A DNA stretch of 64,000 nt from Chitinophaga sp. E66 (GTDB lineage: Bacteria; Bacteroidota; Bacteroidia; Chitinophagales; Chitinophagaceae). The position numbers and the translations under genes were made by a program. The notes under the pieces are model-generated. The model did not search any database. It was not told the origin of the DNA and saw nothing but the letters and a program-made list of their open reading frames with translations. Every line of letters starts with the position of its first letter. Position 1 is the first letter of the stretch. Shown here piece by piece: positions 10,849-21,604 of the stretch. The stretch lies in NCBI GenBank assembly GCA_019285755.1, contig CP079103.1, positions 2,232,001 through 2,296,000 on the forward strand. Direction: 5' to 3'.

Positions 10849-11085
10849 ATGGCAAACTTAATGGACAGCCACGGCGAAGGTAAAGTGGCGGAAATGATCG
10901 AAGACCAGACGGCGAAATTGCCGTCGGATACCTTCTTATGGGCGTCGGTAGGCGCAATGAGCATATCGTTGGCATTAACGCTGATGGGTAAAAAACATGC
11001 AGGTTTGTTTGTGGGGCAATGGGCCGCACCGTTCCTGCTGTTCGGGATTTACAACAAACTCGTAAAGCAGCAGGGGCACGATTGA
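10849..11085 (+). CDS. small membrane protein of unknown function (78 aa)
   Basis: This intact 78-residue protein has a charged N-terminus (MANLMDSHGEGKVAEMIEDQ) and two hydrophobic stretches, FLWASVGAMSISLALTLMG and LFVGQWAAPFLLFGIYNKLV, that would form a membrane hairpin. It ends KQQGHD. It directly follows the acidic protein gene and is followed by a hairpin that could end both transcripts in this convergent gap. I cannot assign a function. Confidence 0.7.
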   Translation: MANLMDSHGEGKVAEMIEDQTAKLPSDTFLWASVGAMSISLALTLMGKKHAGLFVGQWAAPFLLFGIYNKLVKQQGHD

Positions 11086-11137
11086 TGGTTTGGGATGATG
11101 GTATCGTGCAGCTAAAAAGTTGCAAGAACGCATCCTG

Positions 11138-11172
11138 AAAGGGTTATCTCAAAGTATTTGGGATAGCCCTTT
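11138..11172. terminator. bidirectional hairpin terminator
   Basis: The arms 11138-11148 (AAAGGGTTATC) and 11162-11172 (GATAGCCCTTT) pair over 11 positions with one G-T pair and a 13-base loop. A T-rich stretch follows on the plus strand and an A-rich one precedes it. The hairpin lies between the converging genes for the small membrane protein and the DUF2147 protein. Confidence 0.7.
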
Positions 11173-11177
11173 CTTCT

Positions 11178-11615
11178 TTATTCGGAACGCGTCCAGGTAG
11201 TGGTGCGGCCGAACATGGGTGCGCCTACATAACCCCGGATCTCGAGCGTGTTGCCTTTGAGCTTCATTTTGCTGCTGTAAGTCTTGCCGCTTTTGGGGTC
11301 GTAGATCTTCCCGTCTTCCCATTCCTTGTCATCCGCGTCGTATTCAAAACCGGTGAGGATCACCAATCCCTGTAACGGCCTGCTGCGAAGGGAGGAATTG
11401 GTGTTCTTCGCATCACGGCGGGGCGTCTTGCCGTCGTCTTCCAGGGGGCGTGCCATCCAGATGAGCTTGCCGAAATACTGGTTTCCGTTTTTATATATCT
11501 GGACCTTCGCGTCTTTCTCTTCATTCAGCCATACCCCGTTCACGGCGTCTGCCTGGGCTTTAGCGGCAAAGGGGATGGCCGTCAGGAGAAATATCGCTGC
11601 GATAAATGCTTTCAT
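11178..11615 (-). CDS. DUF2147 family secreted protein
   Basis: This intact protein of 145 residues has a signal peptide (MKAFIAAIFLLTAIPFAAKA) and a DUF2147 domain. Characteristic segments are GVWLNEEKDAKVQIYKNGN, YFGKLIWM, GLVILTGFEYDADDKEWEDG, KIYDPKSGKTYSSKMKL and EIRGYVGAPMFGRTTTWTR. The family is periplasmic or secreted and has a lipocalin-like beta fold with no defined biochemical role. I chose ATG 11615 rather than the longer frame from 11654 because it starts the signal peptide directly. Confidence 0.88.
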   Translation of the reverse strand: MKAFIAAIFLLTAIPFAAKAQADAVNGVWLNEEKDAKVQIYKNGNQYFGKLIWMARPLEDDGKTPRRDAKNTNSSLRSRPLQGLVILTGFEYDADDKEWEDGKIYDPKSGKTYSSKMKLKGNTLEIRGYVGAPMFGRTTTWTRSE

Positions 11616-11741
11616 GATGTATGTTTTGGTGACCGGTACCTGTAATTTAATCAAAAAAACAGTACGGGCAGGTGGGTGCAGGATAGTAGTACGGGATGAA
11701 TATTATATTTTGAGCAGCACCGCTTGAAAACTGATAACGAC

Positions 11742-14475
<2,734 letters not shown>

Positions 14476-14517
14476 ATAGTTCAGCATACATTCCCATAAC
14501 TGTAACAATCAAATGCA

Positions 14518-14543
14518 AAAGGCCGCCCGTTGAGGTGGCCTTT
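14518..14543. terminator. hairpin terminator after the rhamnosidase gene
   Basis: The arms 14518-14527 (AAAGGCCGCC) and 14534-14543 (GGTGGCCTTT) pair over ten positions with one G-T pair and a six-base loop. It lies between the end of the rhamnosidase gene and the end of the converging HTH gene and could serve both strands. The T tract is weak. Confidence 0.6.
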
Positions 14544-14569
14544 GCTATTATATGGGTTGGCAGGTTTGT

Positions 14570-14782
14570 CTATTCGTCGTCGGGCGAGTAGTCGAGGATA
14601 TCGCCGGGTTTGCAGTTGAGCTCGTGGCAGAGGGCTTCCAGCGTCTCGAACCGGATACCTTTCACCTTACCGGTTTTCAGGAGGCTGAGGTTGGTCACGG
14701 AGATATCGATCCGCGCCGCGAGATCCTTCAGCGAGATTTTATTTTTGGCCATTTCTACGTCCAGGTTGACAATGATCCCCAT
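14570..14782 (-). CDS. small XRE/YozG-type helix-turn-helix regulator
   Basis: This intact 70-residue DNA-binding protein starts MGIIVNLDVEMAKNKISLKD and contains a Cro/C1-like helix-turn-helix (LKDLAARIDISVTNLSLLKT, then GKVKGIRFETLEALCHELN). It ends CKPGDILDYSPDDE. The start at 14782 shares one base with the stop of the DUF2975 gene (TAATG). DUF2975 membrane proteins are very often encoded with such a small regulator, which supports both calls. The longer frame from 14890 runs back through the upstream gene and is not a credible start. Confidence 0.9.
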   Translation of the reverse strand: MGIIVNLDVEMAKNKISLKDLAARIDISVTNLSLLKTGKVKGIRFETLEALCHELNCKPGDILDYSPDDE

Positions 14783-15391
14783 TATACAAAAGCTTCGTTT
14801 TCCTGTTGCAACTGCATCCCGTAGCGGAATACGTCCACTATGATGTAAATGACCGCTGCAACAGCGATGTAAGGTAATCCAAAATTCCATGTCATCCGAA
14901 ATGCCTGTTCCGCCTGTGGCACATAAGCATGCACCACTTCCGCCTGTGCCACGCTCAGTAGAAAGTTATACGGCGCCAGCAGGCCGATGAATAATGCCGT
15001 GTATCGCAGCCTGCGGATGGCTTCACCCGTAAAAGGGCTTTGCTGCACGATCCGCAATACGCGGCGGATGTTATAAATGGCGCCGATGATGAGGAATTCG
15101 AACAGGAAGAAGAACGCAAATGCCGTTACCTGCTGGAACAGGCTGGTGGGGATGCGCAGCTTCAATGTGGCCTGTTGCGCTTCAATAGCGCCGCCGGTAA
15201 CAGGCATGGCAGACAGCGGCGCGTTCAGGCGCACCAGGGTGCTGAAGTCTACTTCCTGTTCTCCGAACAGCGTGCGGCAGAGGAAGTAAACCGCTAGGGC
15301 GATGAGCGCGAAGTTCGCATACCAGCAAAACTCCACGAACCCGCGGAAGGCGGTGAAGAATCGGTTGCGGCAAACGGGGATTGTGGTTCAT
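14782..15391 (-). CDS. DUF2975 family membrane protein
   Basis: This protein of about 203 residues has four hydrophobic segments: FALIALAVYFLCRTLF, VTAFAFFFLFEFLIIGAIYN, ALFIGLLAPYNFLLSVA and YIAVAAVIYIIVDVFRYG. The segment RVLRIVQQSPFTGEAIRRLR is typical of DUF2975. The start is ATG 15391 (MNHNPRLPQ); one base is missing near 15365, after which the protein continues FFTAFRGFVEFCWYANFA. It is coupled to the HTH gene downstream. The function of the family is not established. Confidence 0.83.
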
Positions 15392-15404
15392 ATAAATTTC
15401 AAGG

Positions 15405-15973
15405 CTAGATGTTTCGTAATATGAAAATATACAATGCGCAGATAACGGCTTCACCAGCCAGCAAGGGCGGCAGGAATTTACGCATGGGCATCTGCAACGT
15501 GCCGGCCACATAGCAGACCAGGTCGGTCGGCGCAATGGGCGCGAAGGCCCATAAAGCTACGAACCACTGACCATACGGGCCCTCCAGCCGCTTGCGCATA
15601 CGGGCCGTTTTCTCCGGGTAATGCTTGTCGAACCAGGCAGACAAGCCCAGCCAGCCCGACAGGCGGTATAACATGACGGACACAACGGCGATCGAAGCCA
15701 GGAATACGCCCAGCAGCAGCCAGGGTTCGTCGCGAAACAGGAGGATGCCGGCGGCGAGGAAGGGTGTTCCGGGAATGAGGGCGATGCCGCGCGCCACGCA
15801 TATGGCGAAGAACACGGCGACCGTCCAGCCCGGGTAGCGCCCCACAAATGCCGTGAGATCTTCCGTGCTGAAGCGCCCGGCGAAGAAGGCATAAGCGGCG
15901 ATGGCCCCAGCAGCACGGATACCTTGATGATGCGGAGCGTACGGCCGGTGGCGGATGCGTTATTTCTGGGCAT
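15405..15973 (-). CDS. DedA/TVP38-like (VTT domain) membrane protein
   Basis: This inner-membrane protein of about 190 residues carries a VTT (SNARE-associated) domain. It has an N-terminal helix, the conserved core ICVARGIALIPGTPFLAAGI, LFRDEPWLLLGVFLASIAVV, and the C-terminal FAPIAPTDLVCYVAGTLQMP followed by RKFLPPLLAGEAVICAL. One break lies near 15905. DedA/TVP38 relatives are implicated in moving lipids across membranes. The gene overlaps the end of the methyltransferase gene upstream by about 14 bases, which suggests a joint role in membrane lipid handling. Confidence 0.82.
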
Positions 15974-16495
15974 AATAGATGAATGCGGGAGGAATATTGA
16001 GCAACGTAAACCCGTAGCAGACGGCGGGGAACTGCTGGCGGATGGCGGCCATGTCTTTGAGGGAATACTGGAACTGGATAAAGAACCCTCCGGGCTTCAG
16101 GGCCCGGTAACAACGCTCGAGCAGCTGGGTTTTGGAGCCGGTATCCAGGTTGGCAAGCGGGATGCCGCTGAGGATATAATCTGCGGATTCATCCGGAACG
16201 TAAGCCGCCAGACGGAGCACATCTTCGTTATGATGCGAGGCACGGCGGTCTTTACATGAGACAGCAGGCGGTAGAGATCCGGGTTGATTTCGAAGGAAGC
16301 AAGCGTGGAAGCGGGGCTCATCCGGCCGAGCAGGTGCCGGGTCATAACGCCTGTGCCGGCGCCGAGCTCTACGATAGACAGGGATTTCTGGAATTGGATG
16401 ATGTCAGTCATACGCGATGTCAATACCGGCGAGCTCTCCATTACGGAGCCTGTTTGCCGGATGTTCCGCCAGGCGGCTTTGAAAAATGTGTACAT
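15960..16495 (-). CDS. class I SAM methyltransferase, phospholipid N-methyltransferase-like
   Basis: This protein of about 178 residues resembles PmtA-type phospholipid methyltransferases. It starts MYTFFKAAWRNIRQTGSVME and has the SAM-binding motif SIVELGAGTGVMTRHLL, then ASFEINPDLYRLL. After a break near 16225 it continues YVPDESADYILSGIPLANLD, then YRALKPGGFFIQFQYSL and ends PPAFIYYAQK. The phrase SGIPLAN is typical of PmtA relatives. Coupling to a VTT-domain gene fits a membrane-lipid role; the exact substrate is inferred from family only. Confidence 0.8.
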
Positions 16496-16803
16496 GGCGT
16501 GGAGGGATTTGATTACACGACCAAGGTAAGCACATTTATTTATTAAACAAGCAATAATTTACGTAAAACGTAAAATGTGTGATGAAATGCATAAATATGG
16601 GTTAAACGCGCCAATTGTTGTGACAGACGCCCGGGAATGTGATGGATCATGCGAATAATTCTTTCAAATGGCTAAAATGGTTAACAAATGGCTAACTGTA
16701 TTGGGAGAAATTATTCAGGACTTTTAGTGCAGCCATATACATTAAGTGAGGAGGCTTAGAGAAGCCTCCCAGAGGATAAACATATAATTAAAACAAAAAT
16801 TTT

Positions 16804-16946
16804 ATGTCGACCAACCACAGCCAACCTGACACGGGGATTATCCCCGTAAAGATCCCGGCAATCACGATCCCGGGTGTTTTTATCTGCTTGTTACTGCCAT
16901 CTACTTTTACATCTGGTATCTCATCCTTGACGCATGCTTTAAATGA
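16804..16946 (+). CDS. candidate small membrane peptide
   Basis: ATG 16804 follows an A/T-rich leader and opens with MSTNHSQPDTG. As printed the frame continues to 16995 (63 codons) with one hydrophobic patch. If one G is restored in the run at 16836-16839, the frame becomes DYPRKDPGNHDPG followed by a clear transmembrane-like helix (CFYLLVTAIYFYIWYLILDA) and stops at 16946. The second reading is more protein-like, and missing G bases are common in this window. I do not recognise the peptide, and either reading could be spurious. Confidence 0.3.
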
Positions 16947-17302
16947 TTCCGGTATCCGGAAAACTGACGGGGCAGGCGTCTGTGTGATGCAGTAATTTGG
17001 ACATTTGAAGGGAGTAATGTGTTCATGTCGTACATGGTCAGGATGTGCGCAACCGCGATGTTTTCACTATTTGGGCATGGAAAATTCAGCGTCATGTCTG
17101 TTTCCGTAATAAAGTAACAGAATTTGAATGCATTCGTTGTGTTAAGCGGTTGCAAAGAGGTGGTTAAACAATATTAATGCAATTGATAATCAATTGTATG
17201 GACTAATATTTCGTTGTATGGTCTTAAAAATCAGTTTTCTTGATTCACCCTGCCTGAGAACTAAATAAACCTGCAATAACCGGAAAACCGCCCAAATAAA
17301 AT

Positions 17303-17325
17303 AGCCCGTGTAAGAAACACGGGCT
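17303..17325. terminator. strong bidirectional hairpin terminator
   Basis: The arms 17303-17311 (AGCCCGTGT) and 17317-17325 (ACACGGGCT) pair perfectly over nine positions with a five-base loop. The plus-strand flank ends CTCATTTTT and the minus-strand flank ATTTTATTT, so it can work in both directions. It lies just after the stop of the candidate minus-strand small gene at 17334. Confidence 0.75.
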
Positions 17326-17333
17326 CTCATTTT

Positions 17334-17483
17334 TCAGCTTCATAACCATTAAAAAGTTCTTCCGGCATATATCCGCCGGAAATATATTCGACATCGCCCG
17401 CGGTTAGCGTGCAACGGTCTGGTAACAGGAATCAATTTGGAAAGAACGAATGATGAAAAGTGCAGCGACATCGATCGGTTCAT
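17334..17483 (-). CDS. candidate small gene, frameshifted, unknown function
   Basis: This was read directly from the minus strand. Starting at ATG 17483 and restoring one base after about ten bases and another near 17402 gives a peptide of about 51 residues. Its central part is IDVAALFIIRSFQIDSCYQT and its end is LTAGDVEYISGGYMPEELFN followed by GYEAEK. The stop at 17334 sits eight bases before a strong terminator, and the composition looks like real protein. The uncorrected frame from the same ATG is Arg-rich and unconvincing. I do not recognise a family; two assumed corrections in 150 bases keep confidence low. Confidence 0.35.
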
Positions 17484-17598
17484 TCTACTCGTCTGAATGT
17501 AGAGGCAAAGTACCGGCTATCCTTACGGATTGGCAATAGCATGGGGAACGAACATAAATACAGGGATGTCTAAATGCCGAACTAAGTATATGAAGCGG

Positions 17599-17627
17599 AT
17601 TGTATCCGCTGGTTTTGACTAATTTTG
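17599..17627 (+). promoter_or_regulatory. Bacteroidota-type promoter of the thioesterase gene
   Basis: TAATTTTG at 17620-17627 matches the TAnnTTTG minus-7 element, and ATTG at 17599-17602 provides a minus-33-like element 17 bases upstream. The ATG of the thioesterase gene is 19 bases downstream of the minus-7 element. Confidence 0.5.
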
Positions 17628-17645
17628 CGGCAAATTATTGCGTAC

Positions 17646-18044
17646 ATGAATTTTTATACAAGGAAATGGGTGAAACCGGAAGACCTCAACGCCCACGGTA
17701 CCCTCTTCGGCGGCAGCCTCCTCCGCTGGATCGATGAAGAAGCCGCCATTTACGCCATTATTCAGCTCGGAACGAACCGCTGCGTTACAAAATATATGTC
17801 GGAGATCAATTTCATCAACTCCGCGCGACAAGGAGATATCGTGGAACTGGGCATCAAAGCCACGAAATTTGGTAGAACATCCATTACCCTTGCCTGTGAG
17901 GTGCGCAATAAGATCACGCAGAAATCCATCCTCACTATCGAATCGATCGTGTTTGTGGCCGTAGATGAGAATGGTGTCCCCAGACCCCACGGCCGTACGG
18001 AAATCACTTATACGGACGAACGCCTCCGCGAAGACCCGATCTGA
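17646..18044 (+). CDS. acyl-CoA thioesterase, YciA-like hotdog fold
   Basis: This intact protein of 132 residues starts MNFYTRKWVKPEDLNAHGTL. It carries the hotdog thioesterase core NAHGTLFGGSLLRWIDEEAA, then TKYMSEINFINSARQGDIVE and TSITLACEVRN, matching YciA/BFIT-type acyl-CoA hydrolases with the conserved HGTLFGG and acidic DEEA. It should hydrolyse acyl-CoA to free acid and CoA in the cytoplasm. I use ATG 17646 because the promoter element lies just upstream; the track-style start at 17625 would fall inside that element. Confidence 0.88.
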   Translation: MNFYTRKWVKPEDLNAHGTLFGGSLLRWIDEEAAIYAIIQLGTNRCVTKYMSEINFINSARQGDIVELGIKATKFGRTSITLACEVRNKITQKSILTIESIVFVAVDENGVPRPHGRTEITYTDERLREDPI

Positions 18045-18230
18045 TCCTCGAACAATACGTCCGCCAGCAACTGCTGCCGTTGCCGCAGCCACGATTCTAT
18101 CTCGCGCAGATCATTGCCAAGGGTATATACTGCCGCCTTTACTTTTGCAGCGAAACATTGAACTTAACAGCCAGGTGCATCAGCTCTGGGTGGGGAATGC
18201 CTTGCAGTGGGTTTTTATGCCTTTTTCCAT
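18008..18230 (-). CDS. DUF3606-like small protein, hidden by frameshifts
   Basis: This reading frame is not open as printed, but two one-base corrections (near 18188 and 18148) give a coherent protein of about 75 residues. It starts MEKGIKTHCKAFPT, passes through ELMHLAVKFNVSLQKVKAAV and YTLGNDLREIESWLRQRQQL, and ends LADVLFEDQIG plus a basic tail. The pattern of an aromatic or aliphatic start, KFNVSxxxVxAAVxxLGND, then a short helix, matches DUF3606-type proteins. The end overlaps the converging thioesterase gene by about 37 bases, so the true stop may lie a little earlier. Confidence 0.5.
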
Positions 18231-18345
18231 ATCGGTTCCGTTTCCAGGCTAATATCAAAATTCCATGCCAAACCCGTCCCATCCTCAGGCGGGCCGGGAG
18301 CGCCTCCAGGAGCTGTGGATTTCCATCATCATCCCGGGGAGTGGG

Positions 18346-19130
18346 TTAGTAGGAGTATTGCGTCCAGTCGCCGTTTTCGGCAGTACGGCGCACGAGCCGG
18401 CCAAACCGGTCTGCCGTTTGGGTGAATTCCCAGGATTTCTGTTCCGCTACCTGTCCGTCCACCTTCTTCACCCAGCCTATCCGTTTGGGCAACCGCTCCA
18501 TGCATTGGAGCACCGGCACGTTCCAGAGCTCGTAATGGGTATCGGTCAACAGGTAGCGGTTCACGAACGCCCAGGGCTCAAAAACGTAGCCGCGGTCGTC
18601 AGGCACAAAACTGAATAAATGTTCTTCCTGTTTACCGGTCAGTTTAGTGTTGATCTGCAGGAGCAGGCCTTTGTCGCTCCAGTTGTAACGGCTGACGGCC
18701 ACGGGCGTGTAATCGCTGCCTTTGTAACGGCCGTAATCCATCTGTATGACCCTGCCATTCCCATCATATATAAAATCCAGCCGTGCTCCGCCTTCCTGTC
18801 TTAAACCCATTTCATATTCCTCTATCCGCGTAATGCGCTGTTGTGCGTTGTAAAAAAGGTGTCTTCCCTGATGGAAGGCTTCTGTACAAGCCCCAGCGTC
18901 CGGTCATTGTAAAGGAAATCACGGTCGATGGAGGGACTGGCAGGGCTGACGCCTTGTGTCGATTCGATTTTACCGTTATTGTCATATTTCCAGTCTTCCC
19001 GGGCGCCGTTTTTCCATTCAATTTTCCGGAGCAGGGTGGAAGGGTTTTCGGGAGGCGGGATGCGATGCCGTTTGCAGGCAAAAACAGTCAGGATGCAAAT
19101 TGTGAGCATGAAGAGACGGGGCAAAAGCAT
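18346..19130 (-). CDS. lipoprotein of unknown function
   Basis: This protein of about 261 residues has a lipoprotein-type signal (MLLPRLFMLTICILTVFAC). The body carries repeated beta-strand motifs of the type IEWKNGAREDWKYDNNGKIE, LDFIYDGNGRVIQMDYGRYK and SRYNWSDKGLLLQIN, as in YD-repeat-like or DUF4595-like lipoproteins. It ends RTAENGDWTQYSY. Breaks lie near 18885 and 18830. It stands alone on the minus strand, divergent from the heparinase-like gene. I cannot assign a role. Confidence 0.62.
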
Positions 19131-19246
19131 GGTTTGTAATTTAGGGGCTGTACAAAGGTACGTTCCCCGTCAGCAGCCGCCTGTCACATAAACATGTGGT
19201 TGCCCGCCAATCGGTGTATTTTACCCATCAGATCAATCCACCCGTT

Positions 19247-21099
19247 ATGAAGCTCACCTGGCTTTTCCTGTGCCTGTCCCTCTGCCTTCCCGTTGCAGCG
19301 CTGGCGCAGCCCGATTCACTGCCCGCGTCTTTCCGGATGCCGGCGCATCCCCGTATCCTATGGCCCGCCGCTGAAGAAGCTATTATCCTGAAAAACATTT
19401 CCACTCCGGGCCCCTGGAAGGATGTTCACAACACCATCATCAGCACTTCCGAAAAGCTGCTCGCGCAACCCGTACTGGAAAGACAGATGACCGGCAGGCG
19501 CCTGCTCAGCATTTCGCGGGAATGCCTCCGAAGGGTGTTCTTCCTGTCATATGCCTGGCGCACCGAAAAAGACCCACGCTTCGCCGACCGCGCAGTCCTG
19601 GAAATGATGGCGGTATCCGGTTTTACCGACTGGAACCCATCTCATTTCCTGGACGTAGCTGAAATGACGATGGGCATGGCTATCGGGTACGACTGGCTGT
19701 ACGACCGGCTAACGCCCGGACAGCGCCGCATTATTTCCGCCGCGATCATCGAAAAGGCATGCAGCCATCCCTGGAAAAGAAAAACAGCGGATGGCTGAAA
19801 GACCATCACAACTGGAACCAGGTCTGTAATGCTGGCATGCTGTTCGGTTCGCTTGCCGTTTATGAAGACGATCCGGCGCTTTCGCAGCACCTCATCAACC
19901 GCGGCATCCGCAGCATCGTATTGCCCATGGAGGCATACCAGCCCGCGGGCGCTTACCCAGAGGGTTATAGTTACTGGGGGTATGGAACCAGCTTCAACGT
20001 GCTGTTCATCAGCGCGTTGGAATCCTCACCGGTAATGACTTCGGCCTCGCCGGCAAACCCGGATTCCTGAAAACTGCCGCCTATTATGAACATATGGCTG
20101 GTCCAACGGGTTTGCCCTTCAATTTCTCAGACGCCGGCAACGGCGGCAGCCTGGAGCCTGCCATGTGCTGGTTTGCGTCCCGGCTCCGGGATCCTTCGTT
20201 GTTGTTCGTGGAGAAGCAGCGCCTGCAGAAACCCGGCGCACACGCCGGCAACCGGCTGCTGCCGGCAATGCTTTTATGGGGAAAGACATCGATATGCAAG
20301 CCGTAAACCCGCCCGCACAAACCTTCTGGACGGGTGAAGGCGAAACGCCCGTAGCGTTGATGCGCAGTGCCTGGGGCGATTCGTCTGCATTGTTCATCGG
20401 TTTTAAGGCCGGCTCCCCGGTATCGCGCATGCGCATATGGACATCGGCTCTTTCGTGCTTGACTGGGGCGGCGTCCGCTGGGCGTTGGACCTGGGCATGC
20501 AGGATTACAATTCCCTCGAAACCCGTGGCCTCAGCATCTGGAACCGGGCACAGAACGGGCAACGCTGGCAGGTGATGCGATACAATAACCTCGTTCATAA
20601 TACCCTCACGATAAATGGCGCCCATCAACTGGTGAACAGTGAATCGAAATTCATTGCTACCTCGGGCAACGGGAAGCTGCAATACGCCATCACCGATATG
20701 TCGGCCGCCTATGCCGGCCAGCTCGGTAAATCCCTCCGCGGCATCGCCCTGTTCAAAGGCGACCGCGCCGTCATCCGCGACGAAGTGGAGGCCGGCGCCG
20801 GTCCGGACACCCTGCAATGGCGCTGGCTGACGACGGCTGACGTTTCCATGGAAGGCCAGCACACGATCGTATTGCGGAAGAACGGCAAAACGCTCCGCCT
20901 CGTGGTCGAATCGCCGGTGCCCGTAACGCTCCGCACCTGGTCGACCGCCCCTGCCCATGATTGGGACGCTCCCAATCCAGGGACGGTCCTGACCGGTTTC
21001 GAAGCTATTCTGCCAGCAGGCTTCCAGGGGCTTTACAGTCCAGGTGTTACCGGAAGGGAAGCGCTTAAAACGGGTTCCGCAGCTGAAAGACTGGGGTAA
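19247..21099 (+). CDS. heparinase II/III family polysaccharide lyase-like protein
   Basis: This secreted protein of about 617 residues starts MKLTWLFLCLSLCLPVAALA. The N-terminal alpha-helical toroid includes HPRILWPAAEEAIILKNIS, ECLRRVFFLSYAWRTEKDP, GMAIGYDWLYDRLTPGQRR and WLKDHHNWNQVCNAGM. The C-terminal heparinase II/III beta domain has the signature SHAHMDIGSFVLDWGGVRWA after correction. Enzymes of this class cleave uronic-acid-containing polysaccharides by beta-elimination. Breaks lie near 19758, 20025, 20280 and 20422. The substrate cannot be read from sequence; the stretch HHNWNQVC is conserved in related putative lyases. Confidence 0.85.
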
Positions 21100-21200
21100 A
21101 TGGAATCCCTGAAAGCTTACTGACATCCTGCTGCCATCCTTCAGTGATCCTTCTGTGGTGCTCAGTGAAGGCTTAGAGGGTCGAATATTGACCGAATGTT

Positions 21201-21249
21201 GACTGAAGGAAGACTGAAGGAAGACTGAAGGAAGACTGAAGGAAGACTA
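21201..21249. repeat. 11-base tandem repeat, four copies
   Basis: The unit GACTGAAGGAA is repeated exactly at 21201, 21212, 21223 and 21234, followed by a partial copy. The unit is roughly the reverse complement of the CCTTCAGTGATCCTTC stretch 50-100 bases upstream, so the array may be the expanded right arm of a third, degenerate stem-loop module of the type seen at 21362-21556. Confidence 0.85.
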
Positions 21250-21361
21250 AGGCATCGCTGATGGATCAATGAGAGATCAATGGGCTATTTGACCAGGACG
21301 TGACAATTAGTTTAATTGTTTGATACTTCTATTACCTTGATTATCAATTGAAAGTATATCT

Positions 21362-21460
21362 ATCATCCGCTCAACCTCCGTCCATCCTCCGTCGATGTCC
21401 AGCCGTAGCAAGGGTTTGACGGTGTTTGGACGGAGGATGGACGGAGGATCGGCGGATGAT
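21362..21460. repeat. long inverted repeat, module A
   Basis: The outer arms 21362-21370 (ATCATCCGC) and 21452-21460 (GCGGATGAT) pair perfectly. After four-base internal mismatches on each side, the inner arms 21375-21392 (CCTCCGTCCATCCTCCGT) and 21430-21447 (ACGGAGGATGGACGGAGG) pair perfectly over 18 positions. The 37-base loop holds GCAAGGGTTTGACG. Each arm is itself made of near-repeats of CATCCTCCGT. Confidence 0.9.
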
Positions 21461-21465
21461 TGACG

Positions 21466-21556
21466 TTCGCTTATCCTTCGCTCATCCTTCGTCGGTGTTC
21501 AATGGTGGCAAGGGTTTAACGAATCTCAAGCGAAGGATAAGCGAAAGATGAGCGAA
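21466..21556. repeat. long inverted repeat, module B
   Basis: The arms 21466-21491 and 21531-21556 are 26 bases each and pair with three mismatches. Their unit is ATCCTTCGCT on the left and AGCGAAGGAT on the right. The 39-base loop holds GCAAGGGTTTAACG, nearly identical to the loop core of module A, although the arm sequences of A and B differ. Confidence 0.9.
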
Positions 21557-21604
21557 GCCCGGGTCTTAATTGAAACAGGGGCGGAGGGCGGCGCAAGGGA
21601 AAAC

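Larger units (their letters stand above)
16496..17333. other. AT-rich intergenic stretch with hairpins and small-ORF candidates
   Basis: No confident gene lies here. It holds an eight-base-pair hairpin at 16750-16769 (GGAGGCTT/AAGCCTCC) just upstream of a small plus-strand ORF candidate, and a 17-base perfect palindrome at 17180-17196 (CAATTGAT around one A). It also holds an uninterrupted minus-strand frame from 16907 to 17155 (82 codons, TTG start, in-frame ATG inside) that I do not recognise, and the hairpin terminator at 17303-17325. Confidence 0.5.
21100..21604. other. intergenic repeat region
   Basis: This gap of about 500 bases between two converging genes contains no credible gene. 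It is packed with short repeats: a degenerate left part with CCATCCTTCAGTGATCCTTC at 21133-21152, an 11-base tandem repeat, and two long stem-loop modules, which are listed separately. Between 21300 and 21355 it is AT-rich without clear structure. Confidence 0.7.

Noticed and set aside
18140..18147. TACTTTTG, a perfect plus-strand minus-7 promoter match
   Set aside because: No plus-strand gene follows for more than 1 kb, and it lies inside the reconstructed minus-strand DUF3606-like gene.
17180..21350. Shared 14-base word CAATTGATAATCAA at 17180-17193 and, reversed, at 21337-21350
   Set aside because: In 64 kb a handful of shared 14-mers is expected by chance, and this one is AT-rich and partly palindromic.
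21120..21560. Repeats resembling a CRISPR array
   Set aside because: Units are inverted, not direct, repeats with related loops; there are no uniform spacers, no fixed-length repeat and no cas genes nearby.
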